A DNA stretch of 64,000 nt, from assembly GCA_026647215.1 (NCBI GenBank), contig JAPKHC010000007.1:62001-126000 (forward strand). The letters are read 5' to 3'. This document shows positions 9,007-18,422 of the stretch, piece after piece. The notes under the pieces were generated by a model, which worked only from the letters and a program-made list of their open reading frames with translations, was not told the origin of the DNA and made no database searches. The first letter of the stretch is position 1. Every line of letters starts with the position of its first letter. A program made the translations under genes and the position numbers. Origin of the DNA: F1-120-MAGs118 sp013360535 (GTDB taxonomy: Bacteria; Planctomycetota; UBA1135; GCA-002686595).

Positions 9007-10110
9007 ATGAAGATCTCCACCAGACTCTTCGCGTTGGGCGGCCTGTGCGCCGCCGCTGCTCTCCCGGCCTACGCCGCGCTGCGTTCGAGCGCGCCCGCGA
9101 GCGTGCAGCTCAAGCCCGCGACCTCCGGCGCGCCCCAGGGACGGCTGATGCGCGCGGCGCCGCTCGAGCCGCTGACGCAGGAACAGATCGCCGTCTGGAA
9201 GAAACGCCTCGCACAGGAGGATCTCGACCTGCGTGAGCAGGCGTTCGACCTCGCGCTCGACGCCGCGTTGCGCGACGGCGGTCTGCGCTCGGCGCTCGAA
9301 AGCTGGGCCAAGGACACTTCCGCGCCGGAGCTCGCGTGGACCGCGCGCCTCGTGCTGCGCGAGTTGAGGGAGCGTCAGGATCCGTTGGCGGCCTTCGGTG
9401 GCCAGCGCGCCCTGCAGCTCGATCCGCTGGCGCCGGGCTTCGGGCCGGGAATCGACTTCGACACGCTGCGACGCCGGATGTTCGAGGATCTCGGCCTCGT
9501 CCCGGGCCTGCAGAACCAAGGAACGCCTCTCGCGCCCGCGCAGCCCTCGATCCAGGCGCAAAGCGAGTCCTTCTCGCTCGAGTCAGGCCCGGATGGCGTC
9601 AAGTGCAAGGTCACGAAGTCGGTCGACGGCAAGGAGGTGACCGAGGAGTACGAGGCGAAGACGATCGAGGAATTGCTCGAGGCGCACCCCGAGCTGCGCG
9701 AGCGCGTCGGTGGCAATGGAATGAGCTTCCGCTTCGGCACGCCGCTGGGTTCAGGCGCCGCGCCGACCGATCCTTTCGGCTGGCTCACGCTGGCCCCGAG
9801 CGTGCGCACCGACATCCTCGGCGTCGCCGTGACGAGCGTTTCCGCCGAAGAATCCGGCGATCTCGGCCTCGAACCGGGGCTGGGCCTGCGCGTCGAGCGT
9901 GTCGAGCCCGGCACGATCGCGCAGCAGCTCGGCCTGCAGCGTGGCCACGTGCTGATCGAGCTCAACGGCCGCAAGCTGCGCACGCGCGACGACATCACCG
10001 AGATGCTGAAGGCACGCGACAAGTCCGGTGCGCTCGAGCTGCTCCTGATCGACCGCTGGGGCCAGCGCCGCACCCGCACCTGGAAGCCCGACGACAAGCG
10101 CCAAGCCTGA
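9007..10110 (+). CDS. Exported PDZ-domain protein
   Basis: A 367-residue protein with an N-terminal signal peptide (MKISTRLFALGGLCAAAALP, predicted cleavage near AYA at residue 23), a helical charged region, and a C-terminal PDZ domain (about residues 270-355, GLRVERVEPGTIAQQLGL then GHVLIELNGRKLRTRDDI). There is no protease catalytic triad, so it is not a DegP-type protease by itself. PDZ domains bind C-terminal peptides of unfolded envelope proteins. The gene lies 108 bases after the anti-sigma factor on the same strand, which suggests an envelope-stress role, perhaps sensing or recruiting proteases. That role is inference from context. Confidence 0.8.
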   Translation: MKISTRLFALGGLCAAAALPAYAALRSSAPASVQLKPATSGAPQGRLMRAAPLEPLTQEQIAVWKKRLAQEDLDLREQAFDLALDAALRDGGLRSALESWAKDTSAPELAWTARLVLRELRERQDPLAAFGGQRALQLDPLAPGFGPGIDFDTLRRRMFEDLGLVPGLQNQGTPLAPAQPSIQAQSESFSLESGPDGVKCKVTKSVDGKEVTEEYEAKTIEELLEAHPELRERVGGNGMSFRFGTPLGSGAAPTDPFGWLTLAPSVRTDILGVAVTSVSAEESGDLGLEPGLGLRVERVEPGTIAQQLGLQRGHVLIELNGRKLRTRDDITEMLKARDKSGALELLLIDRWGQRRTRTWKPDDKRQA

Positions 10111-10118
10111 ACGGCGGT

Positions 10119-10147
10119 GAGGGAGCGTCAGCGCTCCCTCGGATTTT
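10119..10147. terminator. Terminator hairpin between convergent PDZ and TPR genes
   Basis: GAGGGAGCG (10119-10127) pairs perfectly with CGCTCCCTC (10132-10140) around a four-base loop, and a short T-run follows on the plus strand (10144-10147). It sits just after the PDZ gene stop and before the stop of the convergent TPR gene. It is the most convincing intrinsic terminator shape in this part of the window. Confidence 0.65.
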
Positions 10148-10187
10148 CGCTCGCCCATGGCACGCGGCGAACGGCGGAGGTCGGGCG

Positions 10188-11183
10188 CTACCCGCCGACG
10201 GACGCCAACTGTCGATCGCACTCGGCGAGCAGGTCGTAGGCCCGCTTCATGTCGGGGTGGTCGAGGTCGAGCGTCGAGAGCTTGACGAACTGGCGCAGGT
10301 CCTCGCGCGCCTCGCGCACGAAACCGGCGTCGAGCTGGAGCTGCGCGCGCCGGCTGTAGAGGTCCGAACGCAGCGGCGCGTACTCGACGGCCTTGTTGAG
10401 GTGCACGAGCGCCTCGGGACGGCGCGCGAGCTTCACGAGCGCGCTGGCGGACGTCAGGTGCGTCTCGACGAGCAGGTTGGCACTGGCCGAGATGCGCTTG
10501 CGCAGCTCGCCCTCCTCGACGACGGAGAGGTTGGGACGCGTGAGGTCGGTCTTCCAGAACTCGATCTCGGTGGTCGCGAGCTCGAGCAGCTTGTCGGACC
10601 AGGTCACGCTCGCCTCGAGGTCGCCTTCGAGCGCGGTGACGCGCTGCAGGCCGTTGATCGCCTGCACCTGCGACGGCCGCTCGGCGAGCACGGCGAGGTA
10701 CGTCTCGCGGCTCTCCTTCCAGGCCGCCTTCGACTGCGTGCGCAGCTCGGCGCAGCGTGCGGCGGGATCCTTGGCTTCGGTCGAGAGCTTGCCCTTCTCG
10801 ATGCCCTCGGCGGACTCGACGAGGTTGAGTCCCTTGCGCTCGAGCGTCTCCGCCAGTCCGAGCTTCGAGCGGTAGTCACCCTTCTTCGCCAGCCCGCGGA
10901 AGATCCTCTCCGCGATCAGGATGTCGTCGCGCGTGCCGGCCTTGAGGCGCAGGAAGGCCTTCATGAGGAGCAGCCCCTGGTCCTCCTCGTCGATCGCGAG
11001 GCCCATGTCGGCCTGCCGCTCGGCCTGCGCCATCTCGCCCGCGTCGTAGTACTTGCGCGCGAACTCGCGGTGCAGGGTCAGGCGCTGCTCGTCGGTGACG
11101 CCGTCGCCCTCGGTCTGGCAGGCGGAGAGCGGGGCGAGGACGAGCGCGAGGGGGAGGAGGAAGCGGAAGGGGACGTGACGCAT
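10188..11183 (-). CDS. TPR-containing lipoprotein
   Basis: A 331-residue protein with a clear lipoprotein signal (hydrophobic LPLALVLAPLSAC, lipobox LSAC with Cys at residue 22). The mature part is all-helical with tetratricopeptide-like repeats, for example AGEMAQAERQADMGLAID near the N-terminus and RRPEALVHLNKAVEYAPLRSDLYSRRAQLQLDAG split over two repeats near the C-terminus. TPR lipoproteins usually act as scaffolds for envelope complexes. No specific partner can be named. It is followed upstream on the same strand by the NFACT gene with only 27 bases between, so the two may be co-transcribed. Confidence 0.82.
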   Translation of the reverse strand: MRHVPFRFLLPLALVLAPLSACQTEGDGVTDEQRLTLHREFARKYYDAGEMAQAERQADMGLAIDEEDQGLLLMKAFLRLKAGTRDDILIAERIFRGLAKKGDYRSKLGLAETLERKGLNLVESAEGIEKGKLSTEAKDPAARCAELRTQSKAAWKESRETYLAVLAERPSQVQAINGLQRVTALEGDLEASVTWSDKLLELATTEIEFWKTDLTRPNLSVVEEGELRKRISASANLLVETHLTSASALVKLARRPEALVHLNKAVEYAPLRSDLYSRRAQLQLDAGFVREAREDLRQFVKLSTLDLDHPDMKRAYDLLAECDRQLASVGG

Positions 11184-11210
11184 GGCGGAAGGGTAGCGCT
11201 GGGCGGGGAT

Positions 11211-12761
11211 TCAGGCTCGGATCGACTCCAATAACCGCCGGATCCGGTCCGGTTGCAGACGAACCGTCAGGACCTTGCCTCCCGACAGGCTGACGAGGCC
11301 GGGCTTGGCGCCCCGCGGCTTGTGGACTTCCTTGCGGCGAGCGACGTGCACGTTCGCGCGCATGGCGTCGCGCATCGGGGAGAAGTGCACGGCGAGGTGC
11401 GCGGCGTCGAGCAGCTCTTCCGCGTCGGGCTCGGCGTTCTTCTCGACCACGAGCACGACGTGGCTGCCGGGGCAATCGGCGGTGTGCAACCACAAGTCGC
11501 CGCCGCGGCAGTGGTGGAAGGTCAGGTCGTCGTTGTCGGACGCGTTGCGGCCGACGCGGATCTCGCTGCCCCGCAGTCCGGAGTAGCTGCGGTAGGGCTT
11601 GCGCGGCTGCGGCGCCTTGCGCTCGCGCTCGACCTGCGTGACTTGCGCGGGCTCGAGCAGGCCAGCCTTCACGGCTTCGGCCTCGAGCGCCTCGGCGTCA
11701 CCCGCCGGATCCTTGCAGGCGAGATCGAGCCGTTCGAGCGCGGCCACACGCTCGCGGGAGCCCTCGAGCTCCTGCTCGACCGACTCGCGCGCGCGCACGA
11801 GCTTCTTGTAGCGCTCGAACACGAGCTCGACGTTCTCGCGCGGGCCGCGGCGCGGATCGAGCTCGATCGTGCGCTCACGCGGCGCTTCGCTCCACGGGTC
11901 GGGCACACGCACCTCGCGCGCGCCGCGCGGGATCGAGTGCAAGTTCGCGAGCAGCGCCTCGCCGTCCTTGCGGATCTCGTCGGCGTTGTCGGAGGCGACG
12001 AGGCGCTGCTCGAGCCCACGCAAGTGCGAGCGCGCACGCTCGAGCTTGCGCTCGACACGCTCGGAGAGTTCCTTGCGCGCACGCGCCGACGCGAGCGCGG
12101 CGACGTCGCGACCGAGCAGCTCCTGCACGAGGAACGAGAACGGTGCCGCCGCGTCCGCGCGTGCGTCGGAGTCGGCCGGCGGCGCACCGAGGCGCTCGGA
12201 AAGCGGCGGATTTCCCTGCGTTTCGCGCGGAGTGCCCGGAGGCGGCACCCACGGCGCGCCGAGCTGCAGGCGCGGTGCACTCTTCGAGCCGCCGGGCGGC
12301 GGCACGAGCACGTCGAGCACCTTCTCGGAGCTTCCGAGCAGCACGAGGTTGGAGTGGCGGCCGACGAGCTCCGCCACGAGCGCGCGCCGCTCGCCGCCGC
12401 GTCCGCCGTCGAACTCGAGCAGCACGATGCGGTCGCGCGCGACTTGCGAGAGGCGCCGCAGGCGCGCGCCGGCGAGCTCTTCCGCGCAACGCCGGAAAAA
12501 CGGGCCGACCGGGCCGTCGGGGCGTTCCTGGCGCGCCGTCTGCAGGTACAGCCGCGGCAGGTCGCCATCGGCCGACAGGTGCAGCTTGCGCACGAGCGTG
12601 CGGCCGTCTGACGCCTCGGGGAACTTGAAGTACAGCACGAGGTCGCGCGGCGGCAGCGCGACGAGCTCGGCGAGCTCGGCGCCCGTGACGAGCGGGGCGA
12701 GCTCGGCGACGAGCTCGCCGACCTCGGAAGCGGACAGGCCGCTCGCGCGCGGGGCGCTCAC
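11211..12761 (-). CDS. rqcH: RqcH/NFACT ribosome quality-control protein
   Basis: A 516-residue NFACT-family protein, related to eukaryotic Rqc2/NEMF. In Bacillus subtilis RqcH binds stalled 50S subunits and, with tRNA-Ala, adds alanine tails that mark nascent chains for degradation. Visible parts are an N-terminal NFACT-N domain with the family Asp-Arg pair in VARDRIVLLEF (residues 110-111), a helical coiled-coil middle (about 220-370), and a C-terminal NFACT-R RNA-binding domain (YRSYSGLRGSEIRVGRNASD and DLWLHTADCPGSHVVL). It is slightly shorter than Firmicute homologues. The gene lies between a TPR lipoprotein and ndk on the same strand. Confidence 0.9.
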   Translation of the reverse strand: MSAPRASGLSASEVGELVAELAPLVTGAELAELVALPPRDLVLYFKFPEASDGRTLVRKLHLSADGDLPRLYLQTARQERPDGPVGPFFRRCAEELAGARLRRLSQVARDRIVLLEFDGGRGGERRALVAELVGRHSNLVLLGSSEKVLDVLVPPPGGSKSAPRLQLGAPWVPPPGTPRETQGNPPLSERLGAPPADSDARADAAAPFSFLVQELLGRDVAALASARARKELSERVERKLERARSHLRGLEQRLVASDNADEIRKDGEALLANLHSIPRGAREVRVPDPWSEAPRERTIELDPRRGPRENVELVFERYKKLVRARESVEQELEGSRERVAALERLDLACKDPAGDAEALEAEAVKAGLLEPAQVTQVERERKAPQPRKPYRSYSGLRGSEIRVGRNASDNDDLTFHHCRGGDLWLHTADCPGSHVVLVVEKNAEPDAEELLDAAHLAVHFSPMRDAMRANVHVARRKEVHKPRGAKPGLVSLSGGKVLTVRLQPDRIRRLLESIRA

Positions 12762-12816
12762 GGCCTGTCCTCGTTTCCACGCGCCAGCGTGCGTGTCTTC
12801 ACGGCGCGAACGAGCT

Positions 12817-13293
12817 TCAGCTCAGTTCTTCGGCGACGTTGTAGACCCACGGAGTGGTGACCGGGCTCCACTCGCACAGCTCGGCCTTGTCGCCGAAGAA
12901 GATCGCGAGCTCGCGCGTGGCGGACTCGGGGCTGTCCGAGCCATGCACGAGGTTGTTCGAGAAGCTCATGCCGAGGTCGCCGCGGATCGTGCCCGGGGCG
13001 GCCTTGCGCGAGTTGGTGGCGCCCATCATGCCGCGCACGACCTCGATCGCGTCGACGCCCTCGAGGCACAGCGCGACGACCGGCGACGAGCTCATGTACT
13101 TGACGAGACCGGCGAAGAACGGGCGTTCCTTGTGCGGCTCGTAGTGCTTCTCGAACGTCGCGGCCGAGAAGTGGCGCAGCTTGAGCGCGACGAGCTTGAG
13201 GCCCTTCTGCTCGAAACGGGAGAGGATCGTGCCGACGAGGCCACGCTGGACGGCGTCGGGCTTGAGGAGGACGAGGGTGCGTTGGACGGCCAC
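12817..13293 (-). CDS. ndk: Nucleoside diphosphate kinase
   Basis: Ndk transfers the gamma phosphate of ATP to NDPs through a phospho-histidine. The 158-residue protein has the N-terminal QRTLVLLKPDAVQRGLVG and the active-site motif NLVHGSDSPESA containing the catalytic His. The start is the GTG at 13293, because a good ribosome binding site (GAAGGA) lies about eight bases upstream and homology begins there; the longer open frame is not needed. It is about 15 residues longer than typical bacterial Ndk, mostly at the C-terminus (SPVTTPWVYNVAEELS). Confidence 0.96.
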   Translation of the reverse strand: MAVQRTLVLLKPDAVQRGLVGTILSRFEQKGLKLVALKLRHFSAATFEKHYEPHKERPFFAGLVKYMSSSPVVALCLEGVDAIEVVRGMMGATNSRKAAPGTIRGDLGMSFSNNLVHGSDSPESATRELAIFFGDKAELCEWSPVTTPWVYNVAEELS

Positions 13294-13646
13294 GGGAGTT
13301 CCTTCGGTTGCGAGGGAGGAGGGGAGACGGACCGCAGATCCGCGGGCGGATCCTCGGCGTGGAAAAAGGGGCGAAAAGGCTAGCAGGAGGACGAGCGGGC
13401 TCCAAGCGAGCGGGCCGGACGCGCGCGAGCGCATTTTGCGCGCGTCAGGTTGTTGACTGGCGAGGGGCCGACCCTATCCTCTTTGGCCCCGAGAGTTCAG
13501 GCGGCCGCTCGCGCGGCCCGTCGGCGCTTTCGGGGCTCGGCCGCAACCTCGCGTCGACTGACCGCGGGACCACGCGCTCGAGCGCTCAGGAACCGCCAAA
13601 GAGGAAGTCCTCGCCCGGGCTGCAACGCTCGCGCGAACGACGCGCA
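13294..13646. promoter_or_regulatory. Divergent region and long leader upstream of the ATP synthase operon
   Basis: This 350-base gap separates ndk (minus) and the atp operon (plus) and holds no convincing gene. A sigma70-like promoter lies at 13453-13480. Downstream of it is a GC-rich stretch with several nested inverted repeats, including an 11-bp perfect pair at 13477-13487 and 13595-13605 (TCCTCTTTGGC). If transcription starts near 13487 the atp mRNA has a leader of about 160 bases that could fold strongly. Confidence 0.45.
13453..13480 (+). promoter_or_regulatory. Sigma70-type promoter of the atp operon
   Basis: A -35 element TTGACT (13453-13458) and a -10 element TATCCT (13475-13480) are separated by 16 bases. 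This is one of the best matches to the housekeeping consensus in this GC-rich window. It lies upstream of the first ATP synthase gene and points in the right direction. Confidence 0.6.
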
Positions 13647-13937
13647 GTGAAGCCCGATGCCCCCAACGCGCCGCGTGCGCCGCAAGGGCCCATCGATCCG
13701 GTGTACCTCAAGTTCGCCGGAGCGGGGCTTCAGTTCGCGTTGACGTTCCTCGTGTTCGGAGCGCTGGGGTGGTGGCTCGACGGGAAGCTCGGCACGGAGC
13801 CATGGCTGATGATCGGCGGCATCCTTTCGGGAGCGGTGGGGGCGATGTACTCGCTCATCCAGCGCGTCGGGAAAACGGTGCCGCGCGACAAGCACACCAC
13901 GCAACAGCGACCCGACGACCCCTCCAAGCCGCCCTGA
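13647..13937 (+). CDS. atpZ: AtpZ-like F0F1 ATPase accessory membrane protein
   Basis: A 96-residue protein with two transmembrane helices (about residues 22-40, AGLQFALTFLVFGALGWWLD, and 48-68, LMIGGILSGAVGAMYSLI) and a hydrophilic tail. This matches the small AtpZ/AtpI family at the 5' end of many atp operons, thought to help assembly of the rotor ring or cation loading. The GTG start at 13647 is chosen because the protein then begins with a typical short Pro-rich soluble segment; the open frame upstream looks non-coding. Two bases separate its stop from the next gene. Confidence 0.78.
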   Translation: MKPDAPNAPRAPQGPIDPVYLKFAGAGLQFALTFLVFGALGWWLDGKLGTEPWLMIGGILSGAVGAMYSLIQRVGKTVPRDKHTTQQRPDDPSKPP

Positions 13938-13939
13938 CG

Positions 13940-14329
13940 ATGAACACCCGCCTCTCCTACCTCGTGCTCGCCGCCGGTCTACCGGTCGGCGCCGCCGTGG
14001 CGTGGAGCCTGGGTGGCTCGATCGGCAGCGGAGCCTTCGCGGGCGTGCTCGCGGCGACCTTCGTGTCCGCCCTCGGTCTCGCCTGGACGGCCCGCGCGGC
14101 CGCGCGCGGTGGACGACGGGCGCTCGACGGTTTCGTGCTGGCCTTCCTCGCCAAGCTGGCGATGCTCGCGCTCGGCGCCCTCGCGCTGCGCTTCGTCGAG
14201 CCCCTCGCCGAAGTGTTCGACTGGTCCGCCTACCTGCTCGGCTTCGCCGCCACCGTCGTCTGGGCGCTGATGGCGAACGCGCTCGGCCACGTCCGCAGCC
14301 CACGGATTCCCCGGAGCACCACCCCGTGA
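13940..14329 (+). CDS. AtpI-like ATP synthase subunit I membrane protein
   Basis: A 129-residue protein with four predicted membrane helices (LSYLVLAAGLPVGAAVAWSL, GAFAGVLAATFVSALGLAW, AFLAKLAMLALGALALRFV, AYLLGFAATVVWALMANAL). The position directly before atpB and the four-helix topology fit the ATP synthase subunit I family, an assembly factor for the c-ring. Sequence conservation in this family is low, so the call rests on topology and context. Its stop overlaps the atpB GTG as GTGA (14326-14329). Confidence 0.7.
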   Translation: MNTRLSYLVLAAGLPVGAAVAWSLGGSIGSGAFAGVLAATFVSALGLAWTARAAARGGRRALDGFVLAFLAKLAMLALGALALRFVEPLAEVFDWSAYLLGFAATVVWALMANALGHVRSPRIPRSTTP

Positions 14330-15261
14330 CCCGTTATCTCCTCTCTCCGCGCGGCCTCGTGATGCTGCTCGTGATCGTCGCCGCCTGCACGGTCGCGACG
14401 CTGTTCGCCGAGCACCATCACGACGACAACGTCTTCCAGCAGCTCTTCGCGCACTTGAAGCCGGCGGCGCTGATCGACGGCGAGCACCACGCGCTCGGCC
14501 TGCACGCTCCTTGGCTCCCGGCGCTCTTCACGTCCGACACCGCGGGGCACGACACCGACACGCTCGTCTTCACCAACCTGCAGGTGTTCCAGATCGCGGC
14601 CGTGCTGTTCGTGCTGATCGGGTTCGCGGGCGTGCCCGGGTACCTGCGCACTGGCAAGGGTGACGCGGTCACGCGCATGTTCGCCGGCTGGGTGCTCTTC
14701 ATCCGCGACGAGATGGTGTTCGCGGTGATGGGCAAGCACCACGGCGCGCAGTTCCTGCCGTACTTCCTGTGCGTGTTCTTCTTCGTGATGTTCCAGAACG
14801 TCTTCGGGCTCCTGCCGCACTCGGCGACCGCGACCGCGTCGATCGCGGTGACGGGCGCGCTGGCGGCGATGACGCTCGCGGCGATGATCGGCGGCGGCAT
14901 GGCCGTGCAGGGCCCGCTCGCCTTCTGGAAGCACCTCGTGCCGCACGTGCCGCTGCCCCTGTGGCCGCTGATGTTCGTGATCGAGGTGATCGGCCTGCTC
15001 GTCAAGCCCTTCGCGCTCACGATCCGCTTGTTCGCCAACATGACCGCCGGTCACCTGATCGTGCTGTCGAGCATGGGCCTGATCATGTTCTTCGCCGACA
15101 AGGGCGCGAACCTGGTCGCGGGCTACGGCTCGGCGCCGCTCGCGGTCGGCTTCGCCGTGTTCATCATGATCATCGAGACCTTCGTGGCGCTGCTGCAGGC
15201 CTACATCTTCACGATGCTCTCGATCATCTTCGTCGGCGCCAGCGTCCACCCCGAGCACTAG
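14326..15261 (+). CDS. atpB: ATP synthase F0 subunit a
   Basis: Subunit a forms the proton half-channels next to the c-ring. The 311-residue protein is hydrophobic with five or six helices. The essential Arg sits in the conserved helix KPFALTIRLFANMTAGH, followed by the channel helix IETFVALLQAYIFTMLS near the C-terminus. A His-rich soluble loop (AEHHHDDN) occurs after the first helix. Start is the GTG at 14326, overlapping the previous stop. Confidence 0.95.
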   Translation: MTRYLLSPRGLVMLLVIVAACTVATLFAEHHHDDNVFQQLFAHLKPAALIDGEHHALGLHAPWLPALFTSDTAGHDTDTLVFTNLQVFQIAAVLFVLIGFAGVPGYLRTGKGDAVTRMFAGWVLFIRDEMVFAVMGKHHGAQFLPYFLCVFFFVMFQNVFGLLPHSATATASIAVTGALAAMTLAAMIGGGMAVQGPLAFWKHLVPHVPLPLWPLMFVIEVIGLLVKPFALTIRLFANMTAGHLIVLSSMGLIMFFADKGANLVAGYGSAPLAVGFAVFIMIIETFVALLQAYIFTMLSIIFVGASVHPEH

Positions 15262-15282
15262 CCGCACCTTCCACGTCCACCT

Positions 15283-15299
15283 CGCGCGCCTCACGCGCG
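15283..15299 (+). other. Short GC hairpin in the atpB-atpE gap
   Basis: CGCGCG (15283-15288) pairs with CGCGCG (15294-15299) around a five-base loop in the 96-base gap between atpB and atpE. atpE is needed in about ten copies per complex, and in other bacteria this gap holds signals that raise its translation. A stabilising or processing role here is only inferred. Confidence 0.25.
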
Positions 15300-15357
15300 C
15301 GGGGGAATCTCTCAGATCTCTCTTTTTCCCCACGACTCACCAGGAGAATCCGTTCCC

Positions 15358-15627
15358 ATGATGACCCCCTTCGACTTCGTCGCCGTCCAGGAAGCCGCCA
15401 GCAACCAGTGGGCGTTCTTCGGTGCCGCCATCGGCGCCGCCGTCACCGCCATCGGCGCCGGCCTCGGCATCTCGCGCATCGGCGCGTCGGCCAACGAGGG
15501 CATCGCCCGCCAGCCGGAAGCCGCCAACGACATCAAGGGCGGCTCGCTGATCCTCGCGGCCTTCATCGAAGGCGTCTCGCTGTTCGCCGTCGTCGTCACG
15601 CTGCTGATCGCCCTGAAGATGAAGTGA
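15358..15627 (+). CDS. atpE: ATP synthase F0 subunit c
   Basis: An 89-residue two-helix hairpin protein forming the rotor ring. The first helix is Gly/Ala-rich (FGAAIGAAVTAIGAGLGISR), the polar loop contains GIARQPEAANDIKG, and the second helix carries the ion-binding carboxylate in AAFIEGVSLF. The motif looks proton-type; I do not see the full Na+-binding pattern. A ribosome binding site AGGAG lies about 12 bases before the ATG pair, stronger than for its neighbours. Confidence 0.96.
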   Translation: MMTPFDFVAVQEAASNQWAFFGAAIGAAVTAIGAGLGISRIGASANEGIARQPEAANDIKGGSLILAAFIEGVSLFAVVVTLLIALKMK

Positions 15628-15693
15628 TCGCGCTGCTGGGCGCACCCGTCGTGGGTCCGCTCGCGCGAGCCTCGAACGCTGGAGTTCAAAACC

Positions 15694-16245
15694 ATGTACA
15701 TGCTTCTCCTTGAAGGCACCGAACAGGCCCACGGTGGCGGCGGTCTCGATCCGTTCGACCCGGCCGGCTTCGGTGGCATGCTTTGGACTTGGGTGATCTT
15801 CCTCGCCGCCCTTCCGTTCATGTGGAAGGTCGTGATGGGGCCGATCGCCAAGGCGCTCGAGGCTCGCGACGAGCAGGCGGCTCGCGCCATCGGCGAAGCC
15901 GAGAAGGCCCGCGAGGAAACCGTCAAGGCCCGCGCCGAGGTCGAGTCCAAGCTGGCCGAGGCTCGCGCCGAAGCCGCCAAGCTCGTCGCCGAGGCCCGCG
16001 AACGCGCCAGCACGGTCGAGCGCCAGATCACCGACGAGGCCAACGCCCGCGGCGCCCGCATGGTCGCCGAGGCCCAGGCCGCGATCCACGCCGAGCGCGA
16101 CAAGGCGCTGGCGACCATCCGCGAGGAGGTCGTCGACCTCTCGATGGCCGGCGCCCGCGCGGTGCTGGGTCGCAACGTCGGTGCCGATGACGACCGGCGC
16201 CTGGTGTCCGACATGGTCGGCAAGCTCAAGGCGGCCCGCAAGTGA
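15694..16245 (+). CDS. atpF: ATP synthase F0 subunit b
   Basis: A 183-residue peripheral-stalk subunit. A short acidic/Gly-rich leader is followed by one transmembrane helix (about residues 29-48, MLWTWVIFLAALPFMWKVVM) and a long charged coiled coil (about 50-150) rich in Ala, Glu and Arg, as expected for the stator. The stop overlaps the GTG of atpH as GTGA (16242-16245). Confidence 0.95.
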   Translation: MYMLLLEGTEQAHGGGGLDPFDPAGFGGMLWTWVIFLAALPFMWKVVMGPIAKALEARDEQAARAIGEAEKAREETVKARAEVESKLAEARAEAAKLVAEARERASTVERQITDEANARGARMVAEAQAAIHAERDKALATIREEVVDLSMAGARAVLGRNVGADDDRRLVSDMVGKLKAARK

Positions 16246-16769
16246 AGGTCGGGCTCGTCACCGCTCGCTACGCCACGGCGCTGTTCGAGCTCGCCCGCGA
16301 CAAGGGCGCGCTCGCGCAGGTCCAGGCCGATGTCGACAAGCTCGCCCGCGAGCCGGGGCTGGGTGACCTCTTCGACGCGCGCGTCGGCGAGGCCGAGCGC
16401 CGCAAGCGCGTCGACGCCCTCGCGTCGAAGGCGAGCCCGCTGTTCTCCAACTTCCTCAAGCTGCTCGCCGACAAGCGGCGGCTCGAGGTCCTGCGCGACC
16501 TGCCGGACGCGTTCCGGCGTTGCGCGCTCGCCGACCGCGGTGCGGTCGAGGGCATCGTCGAGAGCCCGCGCCCGCTGGGCCAGGGCGAGCTCGCCGAGTT
16601 GCAGGTGTCCGTCAAGGCCGTGATCGGCAAGGACGTGCTCCTGGAGCAGCGCACCAACCCGGACCTGATCGCCGGGGTGCGCGTGTTCGTCGACAACCGC
16701 CTGATCGATCAGTCGGCCTCCGGCCGGCTCGAGAGCCTCGAACGCCGCCTGCGCACGGCGCGCGTCTAG
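16242..16769 (+). CDS. atpH: ATP synthase F1 subunit delta
   Basis: A 175-residue delta subunit that links the F1 head to the b-stalk. The N-terminal helical domain begins VGLVTARYATALFELARD, and the C-terminal part contains the family segment DLIAGVRVFVDNRLIDQSASGRL split across two strands. It is translated from a GTG overlapping the atpF stop. Length and position agree with the family. Confidence 0.94.
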   Translation: MKVGLVTARYATALFELARDKGALAQVQADVDKLAREPGLGDLFDARVGEAERRKRVDALASKASPLFSNFLKLLADKRRLEVLRDLPDAFRRCALADRGAVEGIVESPRPLGQGELAELQVSVKAVIGKDVLLEQRTNPDLIAGVRVFVDNRLIDQSASGRLESLERRLRTARV

Positions 16770-16850
16770 GCCTCGGCCCGAACGAACCTCCCGACGCCTT
16801 TCATTCCGCATCCCTCCCGCATCGCGCAGAAGCGAACGAAGAAGCAAGAC

Positions 16851-18419
<1,569 letters not shown>

Positions 18420-18422
18420 CCC

